DNA from: Taxillus chinensis
Taxonomy: Eukaryota; Streptophyta; Magnoliopsida; Santalales; Loranthaceae
Length of the DNA stretch: 64,000 nucleotides
Direction: 5' to 3'
NCBI GenBank assembly: GCA_023512835.1
Contig: CM042085.1
Span: 4,249,989-4,313,988, forward strand
Made by a program: the position numbers and the translations under genes. Below are positions 50,562 to 60,124 of this stretch, one piece after another. How positions within the stretch are numbered: the first letter of the stretch is position 1; each line of letters starts with the position of its first letter. Under the pieces are notes generated by a model that made no database searches, was not told the DNA's origin, and saw only the letters and a program-made list of their open reading frames with translations.

Positions 50562-51460
50562 GACGATCACATAAACTCTTAGTAAAACTTAATATATAAA
50601 CAATCACTTTATTTTATGAAGAGGGAGAGAGCTGAAAATATAAACAATCAACTCTTAGTAAAACTTAATATATTAGTAGTAACATATGTCATTACCTAAT
50701 TCATGAAATGCATAATACATTCTATACATGATAAAGCATAAAACATTAATTTTTATTGTATATTAATTTTTTCCTTTCCTTATCATAAAGCATTGTTATA
50801 ATTCAACTAATGATAAGAAGAAGTTATTAAATTTAATTGAGCCATAATAATATCAATGCTCATATCCATATGCAAGTAATCCATAGAACATAGAACAAAT
50901 ATATTCTACACCAAAGTGGGAACTAAAAATGTTACAGAAAAATCTGCTATGAGTTCCACATGTACGTACATATGATTTGTTAATATGTAGCAAACAAATG
51001 ACATAATTATTTATAACCCAAGCAATGCTCTATTAAAAATATGTTAGAATCTATAGCCGGATCAATGTCTGTTCAATGAGATAAATAGAGCTTAGTACAT
51101 CAAGCATGAGATAAATGATAAAATTTTATTCTCTCCAAGCAAATACCTGAAATAAAGAAACAAAATGTATATGAAGTTCGTGCTAATTATAAAATCATTA
51201 AGAGTCGTGCATACATAGTATTTTTTTTTTAGCATATTGAAAGATAATTTAATGTCTGTCATGAATTTCAGTACAATGAAAAAGATATTTCGTTTGTTAT
51301 CCAGGGAGAGAGAGGAAGAGATGGAGAAGAAAATATAAACAATTAATCCTTAGTAAAACTTAATTTATTAGTAGTAACATATGTCATTACATAATACATG
51401 GGGAAAAAACGAGAGGAAAATTAGGGAAACTAACATTGACTCCCGATGACCATGTTTTTT
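50562..51460. repeat. Spacer with low-copy duplicated segments
   Basis: 50918-51540 is duplicated at 62358-62995. A shorter block (GGGAGAGAG ... AAACTTAATAT/TTATTAGTAGTAACATATGTCATTAC) appears at about 50620-50700 and again at about 51305-51395. No gene seen. Confidence 0.7.
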
Positions 51461-52480
51461 AAAGCAATATAAGTGTATCAAATGCCTAAATCGTATCATT
51501 CAATATAAAATTAAAATTGACATTGACCTGCGTTTTTAGGATTTAAAAATAAAATTGTTTTTTAAAACATAAAGAGGGGATTTGAAATGGGCTAGCACAG
51601 TAGGCCTGCTAAACCAACAAAGCCTTTGAGGCAATAGTCCATTATTTCGGCCCAATTAGCATATAACATTAAATGAAAGAAGAAGAAAAAAGTTGAAGTA
51701 GGGCGTTTGAATAATGTCGTGAGCTATTCCAGGAACCCTCGATCTCGTGCCTACCCACCGGCCACCGTTGATGTGAAAGAGCAATCTGCGTTCATTCTAC
51801 AGTGCAATATAGGTATATTAAATGTGTATATTGTATCATCCAATATAAAAATAAAATTGACATTTTCTAGGATTTAAAAATAAAATTGTTTTTTAAAACA
51901 TAGAAAGGGGATTTGAAATGGGCTAACGGTAGGCCTGCAAAACCCACAAAGCCTTTGAGGCAATAGTCCATTATTTCGGCCCAATTAGCATATAACATTA
52001 AATAAAAAGAAAAAGAAAAAGTTGAAGTAGGACAACGTTTGAACAATGTATTGCGCTATTCCAGGAACCCTCGATCTCGCGCCTACCCACCGGCCACCGT
52101 TGATGTGAAAGAGCAATGCGCGTTCATTCTACAGTACAATATAGGTATATTAAATGTGTATATTGTATCATTCAATATAAAAATAAAATTGACATTTTTA
52201 TAAAAATAAAAATAAAATTATTTTTTAAAACATAGAGAGGAGATTTGAAATGGGCTAACGGTAGGCCTGCAAAACCCACAAAGCCTTTGAGTCAATAGTC
52301 CATTATTTCGGCCCAATTAGCATATAACATTAAATAAAAAGAAAAAGGAAAAAGTTGAAGTAGGGCAACGTTTGAAGAATGTCGTAAGCATATAACATTA
52401 TTTCAGGAACCCTCGATCTCGCGCCTACCCACCGCCACCGTTGATGTGAATCTGCGTTCATTCTACACTACAGCGAGGAG
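51461..52480 (+). repeat. Three ~330-bp tandem repeats upstream of the F-box gene
   Basis: GGCCTGC occurs at 51603, 51932 and 52263, a period of 329-331 bp. Each unit contains TTTGAAATGGGCTA, GGCAATAGTCCATTATTTCG (GTCAATAG in the third), CATATAACATTAAAT, AGGAACCCTCGATCTCG and a CACCGTTGATGTGAA block. The third unit ends at the start of the F-box leader, so leader-proximal sequence (CTGCGTTCATTCTACA) has been copied upstream as well. Confidence 0.92.
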
Positions 52481-52489
52481 GAAGGTTCA

Positions 52490-53126
52490 GTTCCGGGAAA
52501 TCCGTGGAGAGAAACAAAGGGTTAAATTTCGCGAATATTGAGTGCGAGCGAGAGACAGAGACAGGGAGACACAGAGACAGAGACAGAGACAGAGAGACAC
52601 AGAGACAGAGACGAGGAAAAATTGACGGATTTGTTTGGGGTAGCCGGGAGACTGACTCATCTTGTAAGTCTTGTATCACTCTCCTCCTGTAAACCTTAAG
52701 ACTTGGTCGAACAAGCAAGCTCGATATATGTATACATCTTACTCAAGCTTGCATCTTTCTCGCGCCCGCGCACACAGACAAACATATATTTATCGAGCTG
52801 GTTTTGGTTCATTGTTGCTAACCTCATACTATTTACTTACCTTCTTGCACAAATATATTCGGATTTTGACTGTATCTGTTGTTTCCTTTTCGTCACCCAC
52901 CAACCCATCCACCCTTGGTTTTGTTGTCTGGCTGTCTATGTCACTCATCTATAGATTGCTTCAATAGTGTCGGCGATTACTTTGTTTCCCTTTTTGTTTT
53001 GTTGATATTTTGTTTATTTATTTTCGTCGAAGCCGTGGCGATAGCGTCGCTTACTTTTGTTTATGAATTTGTTGTTGATTTTTATGTTTTATTCCAGATC
53101 ACATAAATTCGTCTCTGGGTGTTGTG
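52490..53126 (+). other. F-box gene 5' leader with leader intron and GAGACA repeats
   Basis: Leader begins near 52490. It has a (GAGACA/GACAGA)n purine tract at about 52550-52610. A leader intron is likely from GTAAGT at 52664 to TTCCAG ending at 53097. ATG at 53127. Confidence 0.5.
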
Positions 53127-54758
53127 ATGGCTGTCAGAAGGCGATTTCAGGCAGAGACGTCGGTTTCGGGAGACATGAAGAGAAATAAGACGGATCATCT
53201 TCCACTGGATGTTGGAGGAAATCCAAAGGAGAGGAAGAAACACATGATGGTTTTACGAGAAAGGAAGAGGACGGGAATGATAAAAGCTGCTGCTGCTGCA
53301 ACGTTGGATGTGCTTCCTTATTCGCATGTTGGTGGAAAGATGTCGAAGAAGAAGAAGAAGAAGAAGTCATCTCTCTTAGAATCAGAGAAGAAGAAGATGA
53401 TGAATCAGAAGAAGCAGAGGAAAGAAGACGAGGAAGAATATGTCGTTCCGACGGATATTTGGATAGAAATCCTGTTAAGGCTCCCCTTCTTAACGCTGCT
53501 GGGGGTGCGGTTGGTTTGCAGGGCCTGGAACCATATCATCAGCCGCTGGCAATCGCATCATCACCGTAATCTCACCCCGGCCGGTCTTCTCGGCTATTCT
53601 TATGCGAAGGACGAACCATTGCAGTCGATATTCAACTTTCCACCACCGTCACCGCCCACTAAAACGTACCTTATGCTAGTTGATCTCCCCAGCGCCCAGC
53701 GCCAGCGCCAGCAGAGAACCTTCTGCCCCCTTCAATTCAAAGATGTTCGACACCCTTGCACCGTCCATGATTGCTCCCTCCTCCACACAAGTACAAGAAA
53801 AGATAAACTGCCTCCCTTCCTCAATTTATTAATCCCAAAAGCCTCCTGCCATGGCCTCGTCTGTTTCACCAAATCATGGTTCCTTGACCAGTTTTTTGTG
53901 GGCAACCCACTCCTGAAGGAGGACCTCCTCAAGGTTCCAGGTTCCAAGACGGGAAATATGTGGAATAATACAGAGGATGCATACGTGTCCGCCTATCTTG
54001 TGGGTTTTGGATTCAGCCCCAAAATCAACTCCTACAAGATCATGCAATTTATGCATCTTTTCAAAGGACGATCACAACATTCCAGCGTTGGCGCATTCGA
54101 AATATGTACGATCTGCCACAGCAGTGAGGAGCATGAAGAGTCTCCATCCTGGAGGAGTCTTGGGGGCTTCCCGCCCCAATTTTCAGACAAAACAACGGAG
54201 AAGAATCCAGTGGGTTCATATTTGAAAGGCGGAATTCACTGGCTGTTTTGTGATGAAACTGATGACTCTATTTTCATTTCTCGGCTTGATCTTGATACCG
54301 AGGAATTTGGGCGGGTTGAAGTGCCTCAAGCATCAAATTTTAAGACTAATGGCAAGTTGAATTTGAACGGCATGTGCTTAGGGGTTTCAGATGGTTACCT
54401 TAACATATGTGCTAGTTTGTTTAGTGAGAAGTGTGACATTTGGGTGATGAAAGAGTATGACTCATGGACCAAGCACTTTATGGTCAGGAGCCCTGTGCCG
54501 ATTGTGCCTCCTCACCCCAATCGTCGTATTGGGGTAGATCGCAACCCTCGTGTTCAATTACTCAATTATGCGGCGGCAAAGGCTTCCACTAGGGGAGGTG
54601 CAGTTTCGGAGGTGATGTTATTGTATAACAAATCTCCTCTTTTTGCTTGCACCACAAAAGGAGGGAACGTTAGGAAAGTGGAGCTTCCTTCAGGTCCTCC
54701 CTGCTTTATTGCTCATATTCCGAGCTTCCTTTCCATCAAGGATGCTGTCAAGATGTAA
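53127..54758 (+). CDS. F-box protein with an F-box-associated C-terminal region
   Basis: Putative substrate receptor of an SCF ubiquitin ligase. Single coding exon, 543 residues. A long basic N-terminus (KERKKHM, KMSKKKKKKKSSLLESEKKK) could carry a nuclear signal. The F-box is at about 107-145 (VPTDIWIEILLRLPF, VRLVCRAWNHIIS). After it come F-box-associated blocks: SCHGLVCFTKSW, FFVGNPLLKEDLLKVP, VGFGFSPKINSYKIMQFMHL, GGIHWLFCDETDDSIF and CDIWVMKEYDSWTKHFMV. I start at the ATG in 53127-53129 because the GTG just before it is not a plant start codon. The frame is intact to TAA at 54756-54758. The substrate cannot be told. A partial copy lies at 63023-63220. Confidence 0.9.
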   Translation: MAVRRRFQAETSVSGDMKRNKTDHLPLDVGGNPKERKKHMMVLRERKRTGMIKAAAAATLDVLPYSHVGGKMSKKKKKKKSSLLESEKKKMMNQKKQRKEDEEEYVVPTDIWIEILLRLPFLTLLGVRLVCRAWNHIISRWQSHHHRNLTPAGLLGYSYAKDEPLQSIFNFPPPSPPTKTYLMLVDLPSAQRQRQQRTFCPLQFKDVRHPCTVHDCSLLHTSTRKDKLPPFLNLLIPKASCHGLVCFTKSWFLDQFFVGNPLLKEDLLKVPGSKTGNMWNNTEDAYVSAYLVGFGFSPKINSYKIMQFMHLFKGRSQHSSVGAFEICTICHSSEEHEESPSWRSLGGFPPQFSDKTTEKNPVGSYLKGGIHWLFCDETDDSIFISRLDLDTEEFGRVEVPQASNFKTNGKLNLNGMCLGVSDGYLNICASLFSEKCDIWVMKEYDSWTKHFMVRSPVPIVPPHPNRRIGVDRNPRVQLLNYAAAKASTRGGAVSEVMLLYNKSPLFACTTKGGNVRKVELPSGPPCFIAHIPSFLSIKDAVKM

Positions 54759-55813
54759 ATCATGTTTTGACTGACTGGCTGAATAGGTAAGCGTGAAACA
54801 TAACCTATAAAATTAGTAGTTGAACCCATTTATGCGCCCGCATACCATTGTTTTTACATAGTGTGGTGATCGTGTTGTTTTTCCAATTTTTCTTTGAAAA
54901 ATATTCTTTTTGAATTTGAAGACTATAGCTCGAGCTTAATTGTTGAGTGTTTTTGATCCCAACTCTTGTCTCCACTTTATTGCTGTTCATGCTCATCCAT
55001 TTTCACTCTTGCATTCTAAGTTGAAGATGATGAATATGGTTGAGAATGACTAGATTATTTGCTTAAATTTGTTGTAAGTTATTGATGTGCTGTAGGTACA
55101 CATCATGCATGCAAATGGAGACATGTAATGTTGAAACATTTAAGTAATGATGCTAGCGAATTAAATGGTTTATTTTAAAGTTCATATGTTATATTTACAT
55201 GGTCAATTGTCAGTTTCCTTTTAATATCTTCCCATCATGTTATATTGTTGAATAATTGCTCATATGGATGGCTATCATTGCAATTGTTGAATAATTTCTC
55301 ATATGGTCGGCTATCATTGCAATTGTTGAACAATTGCTTAATTTATTCCAAGTTTTTTATTTATTAAATATATAATTTCTGTATGAATTCCAAATTTGTA
55401 AGCTGTCTCGCCAGCTCTATTGTTGAATAATTTCTAAATTTATTTCATATTTTTTAAATTACTAAATATAATTTCTTTGGCAGTTCAGAATGTTGGATGT
55501 GTCTGGTCACTACCATCATTGTCTCGGTGTTGAGCTTAGATACAATCCGAGTCGAGTTTGGATGTGCGCGTTTTTCAAGTTCGAATATACACTCTGAATT
55601 TGGATTTCTTCACTTTGCACGCTAATGACTTCCATTATTGCACCACTTTAAAACCAAAATTAGGATACAAACGATAAAAGCATAAAATGAAATGAGGTAT
55701 TTAGTGATTATCAAATTTTATTAGGGCTTGATCCAACAGTTCCTGATTTGAGTCAAGTGCACTAACTGGATGAACATTGTTTTTTTTTTTTTTGATAAAA
55801 CACAATTGATTTA
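54759..55813 (+). other. F-box 3' UTR and spacer with a 39-bp tandem repeat
   Basis: After the stop codon. ATTGTTGAA recurs at 55244, 55283 and 55322: a 39-bp unit (ATTGTTGAATAATT, CTCATATGG, GGCTATCATTGCA) present twice plus a partial third. No other coding signal. Confidence 0.6.
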
Positions 55814-56167
55814 TTGTTGAGGACCTTGATTAGAATCTAACAATAATCCATAGAAGGATAATCGAATATCCAAACTTTAGTCTAAGCAATTCAAGTAATT
55901 AACTGAAAAATCCGAAAATAAGTATAAATATCTAATATGAAAGTTTATAATTTCCAATAACTAATAATCTGAATACATAAATTGTCATAGATAAGGCTTA
56001 TTTATAGGCAAGCTAGTAATTAGAAATTGGAAACTTATTACAATTAGGAAACTAAGGTAAAATACTAAAATAATCATAATACGAATTAAATAAAGGAAAG
56101 TAAATAAAAAAAATACTAATGCAAATTAAATAAAGAAAAGTAAATAAATGGAAGACTTCTTGACGAA
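55814..56167 (-). repeat. LTR (3' on minus strand) of the Gypsy-like element
   Basis: Direct-repeat partner of 59769-60124. It shares TTGTTGAGGACCTTGATTAG, AGCAATTCAAGTAATTAACT and AATCTGAATACATAAATTGT with about one difference every 10-25 bases. Confidence 0.8.
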
Positions 56168-56312
56168 TTAGAACACTTTTGCAAATAGACTCCTACAAAA
56201 ACAGAAACGAAGCAGATTTCAAATCTATTGTGAGTTATACTCACATCTCTGGCTTGTAGAACACTTTTGCAAATAGGATTGACAAAGAGTAATAACAGGA
56301 AGTCGTGGCCTG

Positions 56313-56726
56313 TGTCACGACCCGAGCAGCGTGGTGCTGGCGGGATGTTTCTGAGTGGCACGATTTAGGAATGTATTCGTGCTACGTAAAAGAGTAGGGT
56401 TGGTTGAAAGCGTAGATGGTGCACAGCGGAAGGTTCCAGGCAGTTCGTGGAGGAAAACGGATGGAACCCCTTTGGAGTTCAGACGTGCCGACCCGGTTGA
56501 ATGCGGGGAGCACGCTGCTAGCCGAGGACTTGACGTTGAAGAAGGGATTTGGCCATCCTTACACAAACTGGTCGGGAACTGGAGCCGTTCTCCTGATGAG
56601 CCCAGTGGCAGGGCGAAATCAGTCTACGTGCGCTTTAACCCTCAAAGGCTAAACTTAGCGGACCGTGGATAGAGAAGCTAAGTGCCGCAATGGGTTGAGA
56701 GGCGCAGGAAACCTGACCCCGTGACA
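56313..56726 (+). repeat. TRIM LTR 1
   Basis: 414 bp. The only copy with AGCGTGGTG near its start and with AAAGAGTAGGG in place of AAAGAGAGGGG. Confidence 0.88.
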
Positions 56727-57121
56727 AGTGGTATCAGAGCCGAACCGGCCCGTATCCTGAAGACTCGCCGAGCACTCTCGCGAGTAGCGTGATCCCAAGG
56801 TGGGAGCTCACAGAGGTGAGTCGACCGATAGCGTCTTGCACGCCTTGCGTCCATAGAGTTGGAGTATTCTAGAGTGTGATACAGAGTTGGGCAAGGGAGT
56901 ACGAAGGAGCGCGTCGGAGCGATCTTGGAAGCCTCCTATCCTTTGGACATTGGGCGAGCGGGCGAGCATCTTGGTAAAGGTGTTGCAACCTGTGGGGAAG
57001 CGATGTCCAAGCTGTTGACATTGGGCAAGTGGGAGGGCGTCGAGGTAACGATGCCATCGCCTGCGGGGAAGCGATGTCGACAAACGCAACGAGGACGTTG
57101 CGAGGATTGGGTGGAGGAGAA

Positions 57122-57535
57122 TGTCACGACCCGAGCAGTGTGGTGCTGGCGGGATGTTTCTCAGTGGCACGATTCAGGAATGTATTCGTGCTACGTAAAA
57201 GAGAGGGGTTGGTTGAAAGCGTAGATGGTGCACAGCGGAAGGTTCCAGGCAGTTTGTGGAGGAAAACGGATGGAACCCCTTCGGAGTTCAGACGTGCCGA
57301 CCCGGTTGAATGCGGGGAGCACGTCGCTAGTCGAGGACTTGACGTTGAAGAAGGTATTTGGCCATCCTTACACAAACTGGTCGAGAACTGGAGCCGTTCT
57401 CCTGATGAGCCCAGTGGTAGGGCGAAATCAGTGTACGTGCGTTTTAACCCTCAAAGGCTAAACTTAGCGGACCGTGGATAGGGAAGTTAAGTGCCGCAAT
57501 GGGTTGAGAAGCGCAGGAAACCTGACCCTGTGACA
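57122..57535 (+). repeat. TRIM LTR 2
   Basis: 414 bp. Private changes include CAGTTTGTGG, GAAGGTATTTGG and CCCTGTGACA at the end. Confidence 0.88.
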
Positions 57536-57929
57536 AGTGGTATCAGAGCCGAACCGGCCCGTATCCTGAAGACTCGCCAAGCACTCTCGCGAGTAGCGTG
57601 ATCCCAAGGTGGGAGCTCACAGAGGTGAGTCGACCGATAGTGTCTTGCACGCCTTGCGTCCATAGAGTTGGAGTATCCTAGAGTGTGATACAGAGTTGGG
57701 CAAGGGAGTACGAAGGAGCGCGTCGGGGCGATCTTGGAAGCCTCCTATCCTTTGGACATTGGGCGAGCGGGCGAGCATCTTGGTAAAGGTGTTGCAACCT
57801 GCGGGGAAACGATGTCCAAGCTGTTGACATTGGGCGAGTGGGAGGGCGTCGAGGTACGATGCCATCGCCTGCGGGGAAGCGATGTCGACAAACGCAACGA
57901 GGACGTTGCGAGGATTGGGTGGAGGAGAA

Positions 57930-58343
57930 TGTCACGACCCGAGCAGTGTGGTGCTGGCGGGACGTTTCTCAGTGGCACGATTCAGGAATATATTCGTGCT
58001 ACGTAAAAGAGAGGGGTTGGTTGAAAGCGTAGATGGTGCACAGCGGAAGGTTCCAGATAGTTCGTGGAGGAAAACGGATGGAACCCCTTCGGAGTTCAGA
58101 CGTGCCGACCCGGTTGAATGCGGGGAGCACGCCGCTAGTCGAGGACTTGACGTTGAAGAAGGGATTTGGCCATCCTTACACAAACTGGTCGAGAACTGGA
58201 GCCGTTCTCCTGATGAGCCCAGTGGCAGGGCGAAATCAGTCTACGTGCGCTTTAACCCTCAAAGGCTAAACTTAGCGGACCGTGGATAGAGAAGCTAAGT
58301 GCCGCAATGGGTTGAGAGGCGCAGGAAACCTGACCCCGTGACA
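57930..58343 (+). repeat. TRIM LTR 3
   Basis: 414 bp. Shares GGGACGTTTCTC and CCAGATAGTTCGTGG with LTR 4 only. Confidence 0.88.
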
Positions 58344-58736
58344 AGTGGTATCAGAGCCGAATCGGCCCGTATCCTGAAGACTCGCCGAGCACTCTCGCGA
58401 GTAGCGTGATCCCAAGGTGGGAGCTCACAGAGGTGAGTCGACCGATAGTGTCTTGCACGCCTTGCGTCCATAGAGTTGGAGTATCCTATAGTGTGATACA
58501 GAGTTGGGCAAGGGAGTACGAAGGAGCGCGTCGGGGCGATCTTGGAAGCCTCCTATCCTTTGGACATTGGGCGAGCGGGCGAGCATCTTGGTAAAGGTGT
58601 TGCAACCTGCGGGGAAACGATGTCCAAGCTGTTGACATTGGCGAGTGGGAGGGCGTCGAGGTACGATGCCATCGCCTGCGGGGAAGCGATGTCGACAAAC
58701 GCAACGAGGACGTTGCGAGGATTGGGTGGAGGAGAA

Positions 58737-59150
58737 TGTCACGACCCGAGCAGTGTGGTGCTGGTGGGACGTTTCTCAGTGGCACGATTCAGGAATGTAT
58801 TCGTGCTACGTAAAAGAGAGGGGTTGGTTGAAAGCGTAGATGGTGCACAGTGGAAGGTTCCAGATAGTTCGTGGAGGAAAACGGATGGAATCCCTTCAGA
58901 GTTCAGACGTGCCGACCCGGTTGAATGCGGGGAGCACGCCGCTAGTCGAGGACTTGACGTTGAAGAAGGGATTTGGCCATCCTTACACAAACTGGTCGGG
59001 AACTGGAGCCGTTCTCCTGATGAGCCCAGTGGCAGGACGAAATCAGTCTACGTGCGCTTCCACCCTCAAAGGCTAAACTTAGCGGATCGTGGATAGAGAA
59101 GCTAAGTGCCGCAATGGGTTGAGAGGCGCAGCAAACCTGACCCCGTGACA
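58737..59150 (+). repeat. TRIM LTR 4
   Basis: 414 bp, ends at GTGACA followed by CCTAGGAGGG of the host element. Private changes include CTTCCACCCTC and GCAGCAAACC. Confidence 0.88.
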
Positions 59151-59243
59151 CCTAGGAGGGTTGAGCATCAGTCGGTCCAATTATGAAGGTCACGTTGTTG
59201 GGAATAATTATAAATTGGATGCGCCTTACGTCGAGGGCACCAC

Positions 59244-59702
59244 CTAACTGGCATCATCAAGGACAAAGATCATATTGTTGAAAGACTTTTCAATGGTAAC
59301 AGCCTTGTTGACTTTGACTTGTGCATGATTCACCACGGTAGAGGAAGTCAGAGGAATCAAAAACTCTGAAATTAGAGTTGGGTCGCTAATCCCTTTAGAT
59401 GAGTCACCAGATGGGAACTCAGCCTCATGTTGTGATCCTTGTGATCTCTGAAAACATGATTCATCTTCAACGCTTGAAATATCTTTCACCTCCTGTGAAG
59501 TTTGTCGTGACCTACGTTCATCTCCTTGAGTTCGTCTGCATCCTATAGGATCTTTTTCCTTGTATGCGAATAATCGATCAATTTTCTGATTAATTCTATC
59601 TTGGAATCGAACCATCTTTGCCAAAGTTGTCGAAAGCTTTGTCATGGAATTCTCCAGGGCTTCGAACCGTTGCCTGTTCATCCTTGCCGCCTCCTCCGTC
59701 AT
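59244..59702 (-). CDS. Gag-like ORF of the Gypsy-like element
   Basis: Minus-strand ATG at 59702 gives 152 residues: MTEEAARMNRQRFEALENSM, LAKMVRFQDRINQKIDRLF, then a charged Ser-rich stretch ending NNMIFVLDDAS. The predicted helical N-terminus after the PBS resembles the start of plant LTR-element gag proteins. There is no zinc knuckle. The frame also opens upstream, through the PBS, to 59828, but that part is non-coding LTR sequence. Possibly a remnant only. Confidence 0.45.
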   Translation of the reverse strand: MTEEAARMNRQRFEALENSMTKLSTTLAKMVRFQDRINQKIDRLFAYKEKDPIGCRRTQGDERRSRQTSQEVKDISSVEDESCFQRSQGSQHEAEFPSGDSSKGISDPTLISEFLIPLTSSTVVNHAQVKVNKAVTIEKSFNNMIFVLDDAS

Positions 59703-59768
59703 TGCTGATGAAGAACGCGAGATAAAATTGAGAAATTTTAATGAGGATCTCTCAATGAAAGCACCAAA

Positions 59769-60124
59769 TTGTTGAGGACCTTGATTAGGATCCAACAACA
59801 ATCTAGAGAAGGATAATCGAATACCCAAACTTTAGCCCAAGCAATTCAAGTAATTAACTGAAAAAGCCAAAAATAAATATAAACCTCTAATATGAGAGTT
59901 TATAATTTCCAATAACTAATAATCTGAATACATAAATTGTCATAGACAAGGCCTATTTATAGGCAAGCTAGTAACTAGGAATTGGAAATCTATTACAATT
60001 AGGAAACTAAGGTAAAATACTAAAATAACCATAATACGAATTAAATAAAGGAAAGTAAATAAAAGGAAATACTAATGTAAATTAAATAAAGAAAAGTAAA
60101 TAAATGGAAAGACTTCTAGACGAA
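59769..60124 (-). repeat. LTR (5' on minus strand) of the Gypsy-like element
   Basis: Direct-repeat partner of 55814-56167. The adjoining PBS-like sequence at 59751-59769 (minus strand) fixes the element orientation. Confidence 0.8.

Larger units (their letters stand above)
56313..59150 (+). mobile_element. Tandem TRIM retrotransposon array (four LTRs, three internal regions)
   Basis: Order LTR-int-LTR-int-LTR-int-LTR, unit length 807-809 bp. LTRs begin TGTCACGACCCGAGCAG and end CTGACCC(C/T)GTGACA, with inverted ends TGTCACG/CGTGACA. Each internal region (~394 bp) starts AG then TGGTATCAGAGCC, a perfect 13-base initiator-Met tRNA primer site, and ends in the purine tract GGGTGGAGGAGAA just before the next LTR. 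No protein is encoded, so the element is a terminal-repeat retrotransposon in miniature. It is inserted into the Gypsy-like element. No exact target-site duplication is visible: CCTG lies left and CCTA right. Confidence 0.88.
55814..60124 (-). mobile_element. Non-autonomous Gypsy-like (LARD-type) retrotransposon, interrupted by a TRIM array
   Basis: Direct repeats of about 355 bp at both ends (55814-56167 and 59769-60124) look like LTRs. On the minus strand each has a CTATAAATAG(G/C) TATA box and ends near GGTCCTCAACAA. Directly inside the 59769 repeat, on the minus strand, is TTTGGTGCTTTCATTGAGAG, the PBS-region layout known for plant Gypsy elements. Then comes a gag-like ORF (59702-59244). 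No protease, RT or integrase is present. Much of the interior (56313-59150) is the inserted TRIM array. The ends lack clear TG...CA borders, so boundaries are approximate. Confidence 0.7.

Noticed and set aside
51461..52480. Possible CRISPR-like or satellite array
   Set aside because: Units are ~330 bp, only three copies, with no short repeat/spacer pattern; in a plant nuclear region this is a local tandem duplication.
56313..56726. Cassandra-type TRIM with 5S rRNA-like LTR
   Set aside because: I looked for the 5S rRNA internal control region in the LTR and did not find it, so this is a different TRIM family.
56355..59096. Many overlapping ORFs of 60-184 residues on both strands, e.g. 58542-59096
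   Set aside because: They repeat with the ~808-bp TRIM unit, overlap on both strands, cross LTR borders and arise because the sequence is GC-rich with few stops. None resembles a protein.
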